From NCBI GenBank assembly GCA_958510825.1, contig OY294047.1:124001-188000 (forward strand): 64,000 bases of DNA, written 5' to 3'. Below the pieces are notes generated by a model. It was not told the DNA's origin. It saw only the letters and a list, made by a program, of their open reading frames with translations, and did not search any database. The translations under genes and the position numbers were made by a program. Positions within the stretch are counted from its first letter, which is position 1. The number at the start of each line of letters is the position of its first letter. This stretch comes from Brachypterus glaber. Taxonomy: Eukaryota; Arthropoda; Insecta; Coleoptera; Kateretidae. This document shows positions 40,501 to 55,500 of this stretch, piece by piece.

Positions 40501-43500
40501 CTTTGAAATTTTTACGTACATGTACACAAACACTAATTCACAAACTAATTGTGTTCTTTCATCAAGGGGCCTTGAGCGATAAAAAAATACTAAAATGTAC
40601 TGATAGTTTATACGATCCACACAGAAATTTAAACATGTATATTTTTCTTTCGCATATTAACTAAGCGTTCATTAAACTAAAAACACAAAAAACTATTAAT
40701 TTTTACTGACAACCAGGACTAACAAAAAAACCGTTTTATTGTGACTAAAAAAAATTTTCAGTCGGTTAAAATCACTATTTTTTCGACGGTTAACTTAGTC
40801 ATCCTTGCCGAAAACCAAGGCTATTTTGGGCATAAGTACTCAACCACGAATCCCTAGACTTAAAATGAAATTCTAGCAAAATAGAGCGAATTAACCATAC
40901 ATTTAGTCAAAAGCAGGCGAAAAACTGAAGCATTCGAGGTTCGAAATGTTTTGGTTTGGTTAGAATTTATGTATTTGGGTAAGTAGTGAATACGTGCGGT
41001 ATGTGAAGGAAATTACTTTTACATGTTCAATCATCTTTTGACGAAATTGATAGTGAAGTGGGCGATTATCAAAGAAATAACCACCATTTTAAGTGCGAAG
41101 CCGCAGACGGAAATGATCCTCTTATACACATACACATTATTAAATTTAACTATATTTGTCTGTCTCTATGTATGCTTGTCCCTAATGCTAATTAAAAAAA
41201 ATGGTCAATTTTTTTTGTCATTAAGGGTTTTGTTGTTATACGTCGATTAATTACGATAGGTTATTGTGCCTTTCACTTGCACTGCCCAACTACGCTAGAA
41301 AGCAGTAACTCCATTTTTCGCATAGCAGCATTTTCCAAATAGGTATTACATCAGAGTTGACGTGAAAACGTCGCTATGCGACAAATGGAGTTACTGCTTT
41401 CTAGCGTAGTGGGGCAGTGCAGGTATCCTGCCTTATGACGCTTTAGTCGTTAAGTTGAGTTGATCCATAAAAATCGGGGTACATGTTTTTTTTCCAAATT
41501 TTTTTTTAGTAATTGTTTTTGGTCTAAACAAAAATTCCAAGAAGTTATTGGGCAATAGTTGTTTTTTTTTCTCAAAACTCATTAGAGTAATTTGTTTGGA
41601 CTTTTTGTTGTAATTATTATTGTTGTATTTTTATATATTTTTTTAAACTTTAAATAATAGTCCTGGATGTAATTTTATTAACTACTGTACTCATTAATAC
41701 TTTTTTCATATGCACTCCACTTATTGTTAGCCAGGAAATGAACAGCCCCGCCCGAACACTGTCGCTGAATTTCTACCATTTAAGATTTTCTAAATTTAAT
41801 TTCATACAAATCAAAAACACCAAAAAATTACCAGAGCTGGCATGCCTTACATTAAAAATTAAAACACAATACTCTTTCATAGCCTAGAGCACTAGATAGA
41901 TATAGTGCTCTTTATATTTAGATAGATAGGTTTTAATTTAATAGTTATAAAGTTTTAAATATTGCAACTTTAAAACTCATTTTTTTCCCACGTTTTTTTC
42001 TTAGGCTTTCATTTAGTTAACCTGAACTCCCTTCATATACATATATATCGCTAATATATCTTAAAATTTGAAACACATAATGTGCTAAATGTGCCGCACA
42101 TTCCCTTGACAAACATTACCATTGTTTTCTATGTCGTATAGTTAAACAAAGTCCAGATGGAATTACGATACTAAGTTACTGTAAAATGCTGCCACCGTGA
42201 AGATTCTTTATGAATAAAATAATTTTCTAATTATGAATGAGCACAAAACAATTATGAATAACTAACCATTTAAGGTAATATCTAAAGAAAACCAAAAAAA
42301 CAATGGTTTGGTTTTACTATCTAATTCAACATTTTATATTTACAATTTTGGCGAAGGCGCTTTTTGAGAAGGTTCGTCTTCTGACTTACTATTTGAATCT
42401 CCAACATTTTATAGTGACCCTATAAAGGGTGTCCAACCCTAAAGCTCATAACTTTTTAACGGCATTTCCGATAAAAAAAAACAAACAATTCGGGACTTTT
42501 GTAGTTTGCCTCCTGTCAAATATGGGTTAAATTTTAACCCATAATTGTGTTGGGAAAAGACCGACAAAAGCGATAATTTGCTTATATTATTGTTTGTAGA
42601 TTAGTTAAAAATGACTTTCCTACAAAAAAAACTCGAGTTATTTAGAAATTAATTCCTAAGAAAAATAATTATTTAAAATGTTGTCACCCGTCTAGAAAGG
42701 GTAACTTAAATTAGCTTGTAAATTTTACATTTACAATTTTGGCGAAGGCGCCTTATTATAGAAAGTTTGTTTTCTGACCTGGAATTGTGCACAGGCACAC
42801 GAAAAGAAAAAAGGTCTGCTGGACTTACATGCAGTTTGTTGATGCTGAGATACTACCAGCAGCCTCCTACAATTATTGATTTTATGTAACTTTTTTTAAA
42901 TACAAGAATGTCATATCGTAAAAACAATTGATATCACCCAATGTTATGTCGCGCGAAAAAGATCTACACACAGTACAGTTTACAAATAGGTACTCAGAAA
43001 GCTGACACTGGCACATTTATCGAGTTGCAAATGATTAAGTTCATCAAGTCGTAATTGTCAAGTGACAATTGCAATACTTACACATGCGAGTCTCCATTAT
43101 GTTCCGCTTGCGAGTGACAGTCACGGCCGGCTTTTCGTGACACCATGAATAGATGCGAATACACTGAACAATATTATTATTATGCTCAATTTTCATATTC
43201 AAATCATATCATACGTAATATTATTATTCTCTGAACAGTGCTCGAGTTAGAAGAGTATTTATACGATGGCTTTTAAATCACCAAAATCGTCAAAATTGAT
43301 TTTTTTTTAATATTAATTTTTACAATTGTTGACGTGTGCACAATGACTAAAAAAAACAGAAAGTCGTATCGTTTTGAATTTTATTGGCAACATTAAGTTT
43401 TATGAGAGGAAGAACTTTATAATTTTTGAAAACCAAAAATATAAAAAGTGGAAGGAAATGTCTGATAAATTCTAAATTTGTACATTGCTTAATTTAAAAA

Positions 43501-46500
43501 TAAACTAAATGACTTTAGGGGGCGCTACTTTTCAAAAAAAAAAAAAATGATAAAAATGGAAGGTAAAGTCGGATGAACTCAAAATATTCACAAATTACTT
43601 TCTATAATGTCGTTATTCATATAGTTCTCCGCATGAAACAAAATCCCCGACGAACGGGGGAGGAATCATTCGCACTCTCTTCTTTCCGTCAAAAGCTTTA
43701 TAAGACGTGCGTGCCTACAACGGGCCTCTCACTTGCACATACATTCCTAACATATTTCCCGTAGCCACATATCCGTGCGTCAGAGTATACCACACACTAA
43801 AAAATTAAGTGTAAAATTTTACACTAGCTTACACATAAACTGGTACGTATTTATCATTTTTTGTAGCAGGGAGCTAAAAAAAGTGGTAAACTAAAGTCCA
43901 AATGATCAATATTTGCGTTACGTAATACTTGAACGTTCCCTAATGTGCAATTTATAAACCGAGAAAAAAAAATGTTACAAGTTATAACTTATAACCCTTT
44001 AGAGAGAACTGGCTAAACTTAAATTAAGATTTTGTCCACGAGACACATGTACACATGTAGTATACATGTATAAATTTAAATTAATCATCTCGTTTTGTCT
44101 ATTTATCCTAATTGTACGTTTGGTTAATCTGTCTCGAAGTCCGGCCGGCAATTAAAAGCCACTTACCGTCACTGGGGCCGTGTGGGATGCTTCCGGGGTG
44201 ACCACTCGCCGTTGGCAGCCTGGAGATGAGCCCAAACTCTCCGTCCCGCGCCTTCGCCATGGCACCTGACCACTGCAACAAACATTACTTTTTAGACTCG
44301 GATCATACTCATTTGACAACAAAAAAAATATTGTTTTGTCCAAAATCCTAAAAATTTGTAACAAGGTGCGTCTGTCCGTATGTCAATACTTTAAATTGAA
44401 ATTGAAAAAAATTACCCCAAAAATAAAAGTAGTGGAAGAAAATCTTCGATCAACTTCATTTGTTCAGGAAAATTACTATTATTAAAAAGATCAATCGTAA
44501 CAAAATTTAAAAAAATAAAAATAGAAAGAGTTATAGGGGTCCAAAGTCCAAAGCCCAAACTTAAAAAAATATTGAAAATAGAAGAAAAAGCGCGATCAAA
44601 TTCATTTTCTCAGGAAAAAATACTTTTATTAAAAAGATCAATCATATTTGAAAATTTGAAAAAATCCTCTAAAAAAAGTTATAAGGGCTAAACTTAAAAA
44701 AAAATGAAAAAATTGAAGGTAAAGTGCTATCAACGTTTTTTTTTAGGGAAAACTGCTTTAATTAACAGTCATTTGTAACAAATTGTGGGTGCCACTTAAA
44801 ATTTAAAAATATATCAAACGATGCGTGCGCTATGTCCGAAACTATTTCTTTGCTGGACTAAAATCGTCTCACAAGTCAGACTCACCTGGCAAAGACATTC
44901 TTTGGTTTTGGCATACAAATAACTATTTTTTCTTTTAAATTTATTAAAATTTTAAATTTAGTACCAAAATATACTTAAATTTTGAGCATAAATAAAATTA
45001 TTTAATAAAAAACATTAAAAATTGATTTAAAATTCCTACAATAGATTTATCACAAACGTTAAGATTTAATCTGACGCGGCGAAATAATAAAAATATTTAA
45101 ATACATGGAATTATTCTAAGAATACTGAATTTTACAATTTTTAATCTGGTACGGAAAAGTGTTCATAAGAAACTATTCACTGTAATATTTTTAAATATTA
45201 AAAAAAAGTGTCCCATGCTTCACGAGTGTAACAAGGTTGCAAGATAATATGCACACCGGCCTCAAGTTACCGAAGCGGTCCTGTAAACTTATATTTATAT
45301 GAAAGTTATCTATCTCTCGTTAAAATCAAATGGACAGGAAACAGAGAGATATTTTACATCTTTGTCGATTTTTTTTTGGGTAAAATTTTTCGTTTTTTTT
45401 TTTAATATTTTTTACGATTCTTTTTACGTTATAATATAACATATTATGTATATTTTATGTAATACTGAACCATAGGGACAAGTATTGTTTTATTTCTGGC
45501 ATTGCTAAAATTGAATTGTAAGCAAAATAACACAAAAGGTATTGAATATATTATTGAAGTAATATTATATTTATTGTACGAAGTTTTCAGTTCTGCAGAG
45601 ATATAAAAGCATTTCTATATCATATTTAAATTTTTTCTATAAAATTACATTTGAATATTTTATAAAGTTTTCAAATTTTATCTGGGACAATGTTGAATTT
45701 ATTAAAGTTAATCGATTGATCATAAACAAAACTTACTTGTAATTAAACACAATGTGTTTATTATATGTGTTTATTATTATTTCATGTTTATTAACATTCA
45801 TATATAAAAAAATTATTTTGAACTAGTTATTTTTGTTGATAACATTTTCCCATTTTTTTGCCAAAATGCATCGAACCTCACGCCGTGAGCTTTTTACGTC
45901 CCATACTGAAAGAATAATGATTATACACATTTATAGGAATTTAAAAATGAAACAGAAATATGACAACAGTGCCCTAGACATTGCGCCTCCAAATTCTTCT
46001 CCCTATGTAAGGACTGAGAAAAGGACCTAAAGGATCATATAATGAATTTCCAATTATTTATAAATAATAGAAAAACATTTAAATATGTTAAAATATTTCT
46101 TTTCCAATTTTTTTTACATATTTTACAACAAAAATTACCGAAATGATTCTATATATACCGTGCGATTATAAAGTGACGAACACTTTTTAATGCTTTTACT
46201 CGAATGTTGTCTTTATTACATCTATGGCTCGTCGATATTAATAGAAATGTTGGTTTTTTCTCTTTACAATAATACGAAAAAGTTTATATTTATTTTCATA
46301 ATCTCTTTAAAATAAGTTTGTAAAATAATATACGCTGTTGTTACGGGCCTGACTATTTCCTTTGATGATGCCGCAAAACAAGCCGGACACATAGACATGC
46401 GAGCTTATTATTATTTTTACAAATTTGTTTTATTTTAAAGGGATTATAAAAATAAATATTAACTTTTTGGTAGCATTGTAAATAGAAAAAAAATCTTTTT

Positions 46501-49500
46501 AGTAATATCGACGAGCCATAGAGGTAGTTAAGCAAAAATTCGAGTAAAAGCAAAAAATGTGTTTTTCAAGTTTAGTTTTCGTTTAAAATTAAAAGTAAAC
46601 ATTTTTTTAATTCATAAAAAATAATTAAATCTCTCAATGAAAGTTAAATAATTAAATTTCAATAAAATATCAATTTTATAGCAAATAAATAAAAAAAAAA
46701 TTCAAAATGCCTTGTAGTATGTTACATTATGTAATAAAACACATTTAATAAAGTTTTTATTTTCAAAAAAAAGTTAGGACGTTTATTTTAAAAAATTTCA
46801 AAAAAAATCCGCAACACCCAGTTATAAAAATAAACACATTTTAAAGCAATTTGTACATATTATTATGCTTTTTGCTTTTATCGAAAAGTGATTTTTTTGC
46901 ATTTTATGGGATTTGTGAATTTTTTCTTGGACATCCTGTGCTTTTTCTTAAAAAAAATAAATATAGGGCGCTAATTGGTACTTATCAATGAATTTCTAAA
47001 AAAATGGTCCATGAAAAAAATTCTAAGTAACCTTTTTTGTATCATAAATAAGCTTCATACGTCAATTTTTGCAATGTTTTTACCCTGGTAAAGCCATTTT
47101 TTCATTAAAAAGGATTTTTTTTTTTGAATATTCCCTTATTATTCAAAGATAATTTTCCCTAAAATCGCCTGATTTCAACGTTTTTATATTTAAATAATAA
47201 TAAAAAGGCTTAACATGTATTCTCTCTCAAAAAACCGCCGGGCACGACCTCTAAATATTTTTTTAAAAACCTGAAAAAAATTCAGGGTTGTTTTTTGACC
47301 TAAACGAACATTTGGGGGTGGGACCCTAAAAAATTCATTTTTTAATTAATTTTGACTGGGCACCCTAATGTATTATATCCCTTCTTTTCATTGTAACGCA
47401 CTTCCCGCTATAAATCGTCGTAGAATGGCAAGCGTAGTTTAACCGACTTGGCAACGCTGTTGCTTCTCCGCTCCCACAGAAAGGACCAAGCCGTATTTTG
47501 CCGTCAATAGTCAGCGAGAGTGCTAACGAATTTTTAACAGATTCTTAAGAAATTAAAATTAAAAATGGCTTCCTTTTATTTGGTCTTATTGGGTCTTATT
47601 GTGGCAGTGAACGCCGGTAAGTACATGTTTTGTTTAAAATGATGAAAAGGTCAAATAAATTATCACTTTTGTATGTATGTATATGATGTTACAAATATAT
47701 ATATATATATATAACATATATATTTATTCCGATTAGCTATAAAAATAATCCCTTTCATCCTACTCATAACGCCCTTTTTCTTTTAATCAATGTATTGCAA
47801 TATTTAATCCACGATGTGGATTTTTTTTAACAATTTTAATTAAATTTTAATTCTTTCTATGGGTTTTCCTGTTAAAAATAAATCTATTAACTAGGAATTT
47901 AAAGGCAAACCACTTGGATTACAGCATAGCTACTATAGCAGTCTAAATTTTCATTTATCAGAGAAAAAAAATCGTTAAAAAAACGAACTGATACTACTAG
48001 GTAATTATTTCTTGTAGTTTGGATTTGGATGAGATCATAGCATGATTTAGATCTGTTAAAGCTTTAAACATTTCCCCAATTTTGAAAATTTCTTTGTTTA
48101 CTTGTAGAATCGGATCGATATAGAAAATAGGGCTGTTGGGTTGAGTCATATGACCTAAATATATTTTACTGCGATTAACTACATTGCTACATTTTGCAGC
48201 GTTTTTATATTGTTGCAAAAACTGTTTATACTTTTTAAATGGACGCTTTAATAGCGTTAGATCTATTAATTCGGTAAAATTTATTTTCGCGCCTTTGCGG
48301 TGTTGCAATTAATGAACATTTGATTGAACTACGCAAATACGCCTGTTTTTATTAATAGAAAAGAGGCATTTGTGAACCTAGTTATTTTTTTTAATAAATT
48401 TAAATTAAATTGTTATTATTTGAGTTTTTATGTAAAACAAATGTACTATTTTGTTTTAGTTAACTTATAAACTATTTGGACTATAGCGTGTATACAGCAT
48501 AGTTAGAGCTACACTAAAAATAGTTTACTAGATTAAGCTAACAGAGATAACAACAAAACATAACAATCCAATTAAAATTCTTTAAAAAACGAACCATGAC
48601 ATAATTCTTGAAGGTTTGATTTGGATGAGATCACTGCATAATTCCCCAACTTTTAAAATTTATTTAAGTCTTTTCGTTTTAGTTACCAAAGTTGCGGTTT
48701 AGGTTATGATTGGTAACATAAAACAGTTGTCTAGGTCACTGTAATTAAACATTGTATTTCACTCAGGAGGGTTAGAGAGGGTTAAAACTGTTGACAACAA
48801 TCAAGAAATAAGTTTATATTGGGTTGGCTTCATATAATTTACTTAATTTTAAGCAGTTTTGCAATCAACAAAGTTATTTATGATGGTAATCATAAAATTA
48901 TGTTGTCATAATGGAATTTAGAAGTGATTAATTCAAATATTCGCAAATATTAATTATCTAAATATATTTATAGAACATCCATTTTGCAATCAACAAAAAC
49001 CAAATGCAAAGTTCTAAATTTCATTAATTTATAATCATACCTATATAGCTATGTATATAGTATACATACATATGCATATACCGGGTGTCCCAAATTTTAC
49101 TTCCCGGCCAATATCTCCGTTATCTTAAAAGATAGAAAATTAATTAAAAAACCCATTAAATGGGATCAAAAGAAGTCCAAACCAAAACACACCCCTCATT
49201 AACTCACCCCCTTGGAACCACCCCAATTTATTTTTCAAATAGCACCCGCATATATTTTTTAGTTATTTTGAAAGCAGTGTAAATTCTGAATTCAACGATG
49301 TATTACACTTTGTATTTACCTTAAGGGGAAGTAGCTAAAATAAAAAAATATTGTTGGTGTTACGATTTCGTACTCAAAAATTAACTTCGTTATTTACTAT
49401 AATAAAAAAATGTCAAAAAATCAGTTTAAATAAAATCAAATGAACTTTTAATTCTCACATTATAACTCTCCTGTGGAACCACACCTAACTTCCTTTTTAA

Positions 49501-52500
49501 ATATTAGGTACCCCCTACGAAATAAAAATAATTTTTTTTTTGAAAAAAATCATTTTTTAATATTTTCGTTTTTCCAAAAAATGTTTCTTTTTTCAAAAAA
49601 TAATTTAAAAAAAACGTTCAAGTATTACGTAACGCAAATTTTGATCATTTCATATTTTTATGTATTTATTTTTTTAAATTAGCACGTTCAAATGTTTATA
49701 CATTTTTGTCTTTTTAGCATATATGTTTTAGCATGTATATCGCACTTTTTCCAGGCAGTTGTAAATTTTAATTTGTGGCAATAAATATTATGATTCCCAC
49801 ATGTTTAATTTTACCAAACGTGCCTACGTGCGTGTTTTAATCTGATAAAAATGCTGATCATGCAAAACATGAAAATGATCCCTTATATATAATATATAGG
49901 AATGGAATAATACAAACGAAGTTGCTAAAATTATCAATTACCTATGTCATGTCCTTCCTTAAGGGGCGCACCGAATGGGGGGGGAAGCCTCCCTCCGCCA
50001 TATGTTGGTATTAGAGTCGAGGACTTAAAGCCTGGAGAATTTAGGGAAGAGTAAAAAAAAATTTATTAGAAACTACAGATTTGTGACATTTCTGAAACAC
50101 CTGGAAAAGTCAGGGAATTTAGTTGGTCGGAAACCTTTACAAGTTTTCTGGAATTGTATATTTTTTTCCTCGGGATCGGGATATTGAACTTTTTTTTTAT
50201 TTTTGGGATCGGGATTCCGAAAATTCATTTACCTATCTTTAAACCTTTATGGTCAAATTTTTCGAAAACACATTTGAATTCATCATCCAAAAATATAAAA
50301 GAAACCCTTTAAGGAGCAAAATTATGTTATTTTTTTAACCGTAGTTTTTACCTACTCAAAACACATTAAACGAATGAATTTCGACACTTTTTGATTAAAA
50401 ATATAAACAATTTTTTTGTAATGATGATCTCTATAGAGATGTTATGTTCCTTACTTAGGAAAGGGTTGAAAGCATAAAATATCCAAACCTACATTACATT
50501 CGGAGAATATCGAGGGCTTCAATGTTGACCATATATACGATACGCCCCTATGGTATGATGCCCTCGATATGGTTTGGTGGTCCCTTATGGAACACTTGCT
50601 TGATTTTCGCATGCCATAAAGTAGCATGCGCAATAGGTGGTATAACACAGTACTACATCGACTTTTAATATCCTGAACTATCACTAAAGGTGAAAATCAT
50701 GCAACCGTTTAGCCTACTGTGACCCTAAATGGAGGTGGTCCATATAGGAACCACCAACACTTAAGGGTAAAAAGCAACTGGAATATAAAACCACTGTGTA
50801 AACTAGTGTTGCCTGTAAAAAATTGTACGAAAATGTAACAACATTTTTCCTAGGGTATTGAAATGAGTTATATTGTGTAATTTATAAGTTTAATACATTT
50901 TGGTAAAAAAATTGAAAAGTCAGTTTTATTTTCCCGGAAACTATGCTAAATGGACTTAAAATTAAAAAATAATAAATCGTTAATATTTTAATGATAGGAA
51001 AAGTAATTGACTCATTAAGCAAATTGCTACGGTATGAATAGTTAAAAATGCAAATCTTTTTTTTTCTGAATCATATTTTTAAATATTTAATTTGTTTAGA
51101 TTGCCTACCTTTATCGGAACAAACAAAAAATTTAATATTTACTTTAAAATAATTTAATAAAAAATACGACAACGTTTATCAAAATATACAGTCTGGCAAA
51201 TTGATGTTTCTGAATTTGCTGGAGTAACTATATATTTAAGGCCGTATCTAGGGGGGGAGCCTCCCCCCACCTATCTTGAAATTAAAAAAGTTGCATATTT
51301 TATAGGTTAAAAATATGAAAGTTGTACAGTATGCACAATTGTGTTTTAGCAGCAGTGGAGAAATTTGAAAAAGTTGCATATTTTATGGTGTGAAAATATA
51401 AACGTTGTAAAATTTTAGCAGAAGTCAAAAAGTTGTTTTTTTTTTTTAAGTTGTGATATCTGAGATATTGGCGTTTAAAGCAGTAAAACGTTTTTTTAAC
51501 ATTATTTCACTTATTTACAACCCGATTTTAAAAAATGTCGGTCTGACCACGATAACGAGAACGCTTTTTAACCAAGGTTCAAAGTTCTAAGGTTCCAGAC
51601 TTCACGAATTGGATTGTTTTTGGTAAAAATCGGGATGGTGTAGGAGATCCCTCGGGAGATCCAAGGTGTAAAAACTATTTTTTCCAAAAAATATACTTCA
51701 AAAATCTTTTGTTTTACAAAAAGTATATATTTTTTTTTTGAATAAATATAGGAAAAGTATTCTTTAAATTGCACAGCAGGGTTTTATTCAAAGAACTTTT
51801 ACCTAAAAAAAGGTAAAAGTTCTTTGGTTTTATTCTATTTATTCATAAGTTATAAATTATAACTGGTTTGATAATAAAATATTTGTTGCAGCCTACGCAC
51901 TTAAATGCTACGAGTGTGACTCTTCCGAATCGGCCAGCTGCAATTATGGCCTCCTTTCTTTTGCCCAAAGCACCAAGGATTGCTCAGAAGGCGAAGGATT
52001 TTCCAACATTATACCGAAAAGCTGCGTAAAGGTTGTAGCTAGAAGTAAGTAAAACTAAAATTTTCGAAAAAAAATAAATTGTCGATAATTTTGGGCCGAT
52101 GTTATATACGTTTTAAAAATGATACAAAGTTCTTGTCATCATCACCATCAAGTTATCAGTCCTATACAGTGTCGGACAGGGACAAAGCTTTTTTTTTTGG
52201 GTGAGGACCGTTTTTTTAGTCATCATAAATTTTTGAGAGAGAAAAAAATAAATACTTGGGGCTCCCCAGGTGAGAAATCTCACTAGCCTTAGGGTGTACA
52301 GACGACACTGGTCCTATAGTCGTATTAAGGGTGCAGGTCGCTTGCAAAACAACTTTACACTACGATATTTCAAGTGTGTGTGTCAAAGCGTTTTTGAAAT
52401 ATCTTACTTTAAAGTTGTATCGCAAGCGATCTGCACCATAATACGACTTTAAGACCGATTTCAAACCGCTGTCCAATAGACAACGTTCATCCCATTCTAT

Positions 52501-55500
52501 TACATCCATTCATTTTAAAAATGTCGGTCCGACGGTAAGGAAAATAATAATAATAAACGTAATAATAAAAAAAACAAATTTAAAAACCAAAAAGTTATAG
52601 GGGGCGCTACTTATTGAAATAGATTTTATTAAGTTTAACTTAATATAATAAAAAAAAACGTACTTGCAACTGCGAGGAGTGTACTCTAGAATGCGAAGCA
52701 TTATATATCTTCACGGCTTGTTTATGTGCTAACATAACTTTTTATTTTTAGACAATGAAGGAAAAGAATACGTAGCCAGAGGGTGTATACCAAAAGTGGG
52801 CAGCTCTATTTGCAACGCTTTGGTCAAAACCGCAGGTTTCTTCAGCTCTCTTCCCAGTGATGGCTTAGAGACTAACTGTTACACTTGCGATGAAGATAAA
52901 TGTAATTCTGCTCAAAAAATGACTGGCATGACCGTTTTTGGGCTTGTACTAGCCATTTTTGCATTTCTTTTTTAATCCTCCTCAGTAGTTTGCGGATCTA
53001 GGGACATTCAGCGTGGTTTAAAAAAAACAAAAGCATTTTTTAATTAAACATGATTAAAATGTCAAATGTGTCATAATTTATTAACGCTTATTTGCAAAAA
53101 AAAGGAGAGTTTGCTAGGTAATAAGAAAATTCCATCTTAGATCACGTTAAATGTTCTTAAATTTTAAGTGTACCGTATTTTTGTTATTAACTTAGTGTTA
53201 GATGTATGTAGCTTGTGTATTTGTGATTGTACAGTTTTTTTTTAACTTTCTTCAATGAATCGAAACGTTTATATTTATGCACTATTAAAAGTGACATTAT
53301 TCGTAAATGTTAAAAATTCAATACCAAAAATTTACAAAAAAAAAAACTATTCATATTCCCAATATTGAACTTTTAGACATGTAAACATAATCGTTTCAGT
53401 ACGATAACTCAGGAACTGTTTGCGCTAAGAACTAAGAATTTTGAACACAGATTCTATACTTGTAAAACATCCGTTTAAAACTTAAAGTTCTTAGCTGCTA
53501 AATTAGTTCACGAGTAATTGCGATATAATTTCTACATGTCCAAAAAAACTGTCTGCCCTCTGCCCCTAATAGTAAATAAATGTAGCGGTTACCTGGATCA
53601 TTTAAAAAAAAGAGTGCCGGTTACATATAGGGCATGCCGGCAGTAGTATTATACTATAATAGTGCATTGTTTTGCCCTCAGTGAAAAAAAAAACATTCCA
53701 TTTTTTCGCTTTTGAACTACAAAAACTACCTATAAATAATAAAAAATATATTGTTACTGTTTTACAATATTTTTATTTTCATTTGATGCTTAAATATTGT
53801 ATTATTGTTGCTATTTTATTATTTTTTTTTTAAATAAACAATTTTTACCTTTTTTTTTGTCTGCTTTTTATACATTTTTTATTTTATATACATATACAAA
53901 TTTTAAATATAAATATTTATAGCTGTTACGCCTAAAGACTATTCTGTTAATTTAAAAGTCTGTTAAGCTAGGCTGACATTAGGCAACTCTGGCGATATTC
54001 TCGTTTGTAGGTAGCGAGATAAAATCAACCAATCAAATTTTTGACTTTTATTTTCAGCGCATTCGGTCAATATCGTCGTGCTACAAGCTTGCAAAGTATG
54101 CTATTATCGTCAAAATTGCCTAATGTAAGACTATAGTTTTTTAATATTATCTATGACCACCGTATGACTAGTTGAAAAAATGTTTTTATAGCAACATATT
54201 TAAAAAATGTTAGATGCATGTTGTAGAAAAAAAATCAGCTGCACTTCTAACGTTATAAACATTTTTTCAATAAAATAATCCTTAAATTAGGTGTCTAATA
54301 CAAAATAATATATAAACTGTTTCTATCAGGGCTCTGTATACCTTGCCTGCCTTGATAACTATACTATATCTATAACTATAGTTTTAAATGTTAACCCAAA
54401 TGAAATCTAGTATTTTCAAATAAAAGAAATATTTAAATATTTTTTATCTAATTTTTATTAGAAACTTTTTGTTACAATCATGATATAAGTATGTAATTAT
54501 TTTTATAATATCTATTTAAAAATTCTATAGAAGAAAATAATACAGAAAAATAACAAAAGGTCTATTTACAATAATTAAAGGCGATAATTTATGTATTGGA
54601 ATACTATATAGCTATAGAAATGAAATATTTATATAATTGGTGTTAATAAAATATATAACAAAATTAAGTTTTTTCATATAACCAGACTTTTAGTATTCAT
54701 GTTCCGAGGGCTCGCGAAATTTAGAATTTTAGAAATAACGCACTCTAAACGATATTTTACTAACCAAACCATCATGTCAACGCTATTAGTGCATTGTGGC
54801 ATGTACGAGTAAGCGACTTAAGTCCTTAGTGCACGAGAAAGAAGTTTTTTTGACGACACTAAGGGAACGTTCAAATATTACGTAACGCAAATTGTACCAA
54901 AATTCATACACTTCATACTCAGGTTCTCGCGTTATCATAGATTATAGAGATTTCATATTTTGGCTACCCCTCCCCTAATAGGGAGTGTGTTAGGGGGGTA
55001 GCCAAAATATGAAATATCTACAGCCTTGAATAACGCGAGAACCGAGGTATAAAGTGTATGAATTTTGGTACATTTTGCGTTACGTAATACTTGAACGTTC
55101 CCTAAGGACCTGTCGCAAACGAGTTGCGAACAATATTTTTTGTTCGATCTACAGTCTAGACTTTTTAAAAATGTATATTTTAAAGAATAACCTGCGTTTA
55201 ATTTTGACATTTCAAAATTTTATAAACGTCAAATGACTTTTGTCAAAATGAATGCTATGTGTAATCGTTTGGATAAATGAGTGTGCATAGTGTTCATTTC
55301 ATTCAAATATGCACTATGTACTCGTGCGATAGAAAATTATCGTAACGAGAATATAGTGAACATGTATTTTTCTTTATTTCGTGTACACTAGGTCTTACGA
55401 AAACAATAATATTGATCAGTTTAAAATATTTAACAATACTAATTTTTATTTTGATATCTTTGTTAAATTGAGTGATTTGTCTACCGTGAAACACCTTGTA

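Larger units (their letters stand above)
36308..44166 (-). other. RhoGEF intron, 7.9 kb
   Basis: Elements at 36356, 39357 and 41282 plus repeat fragments. A 63-75 codon frame or two occur by chance. Fragments with CTAGAAAGGGTA occur at about 38183 and 42692 and again near 61252. Confidence 0.5.

Noticed and set aside
50451..50684. A 77-codon minus-strand frame that might be a retroelement fragment
   Set aside because: No reverse transcriptase, integrase or gag motif could be recognised, and the flanks are ordinary AT-rich DNA.
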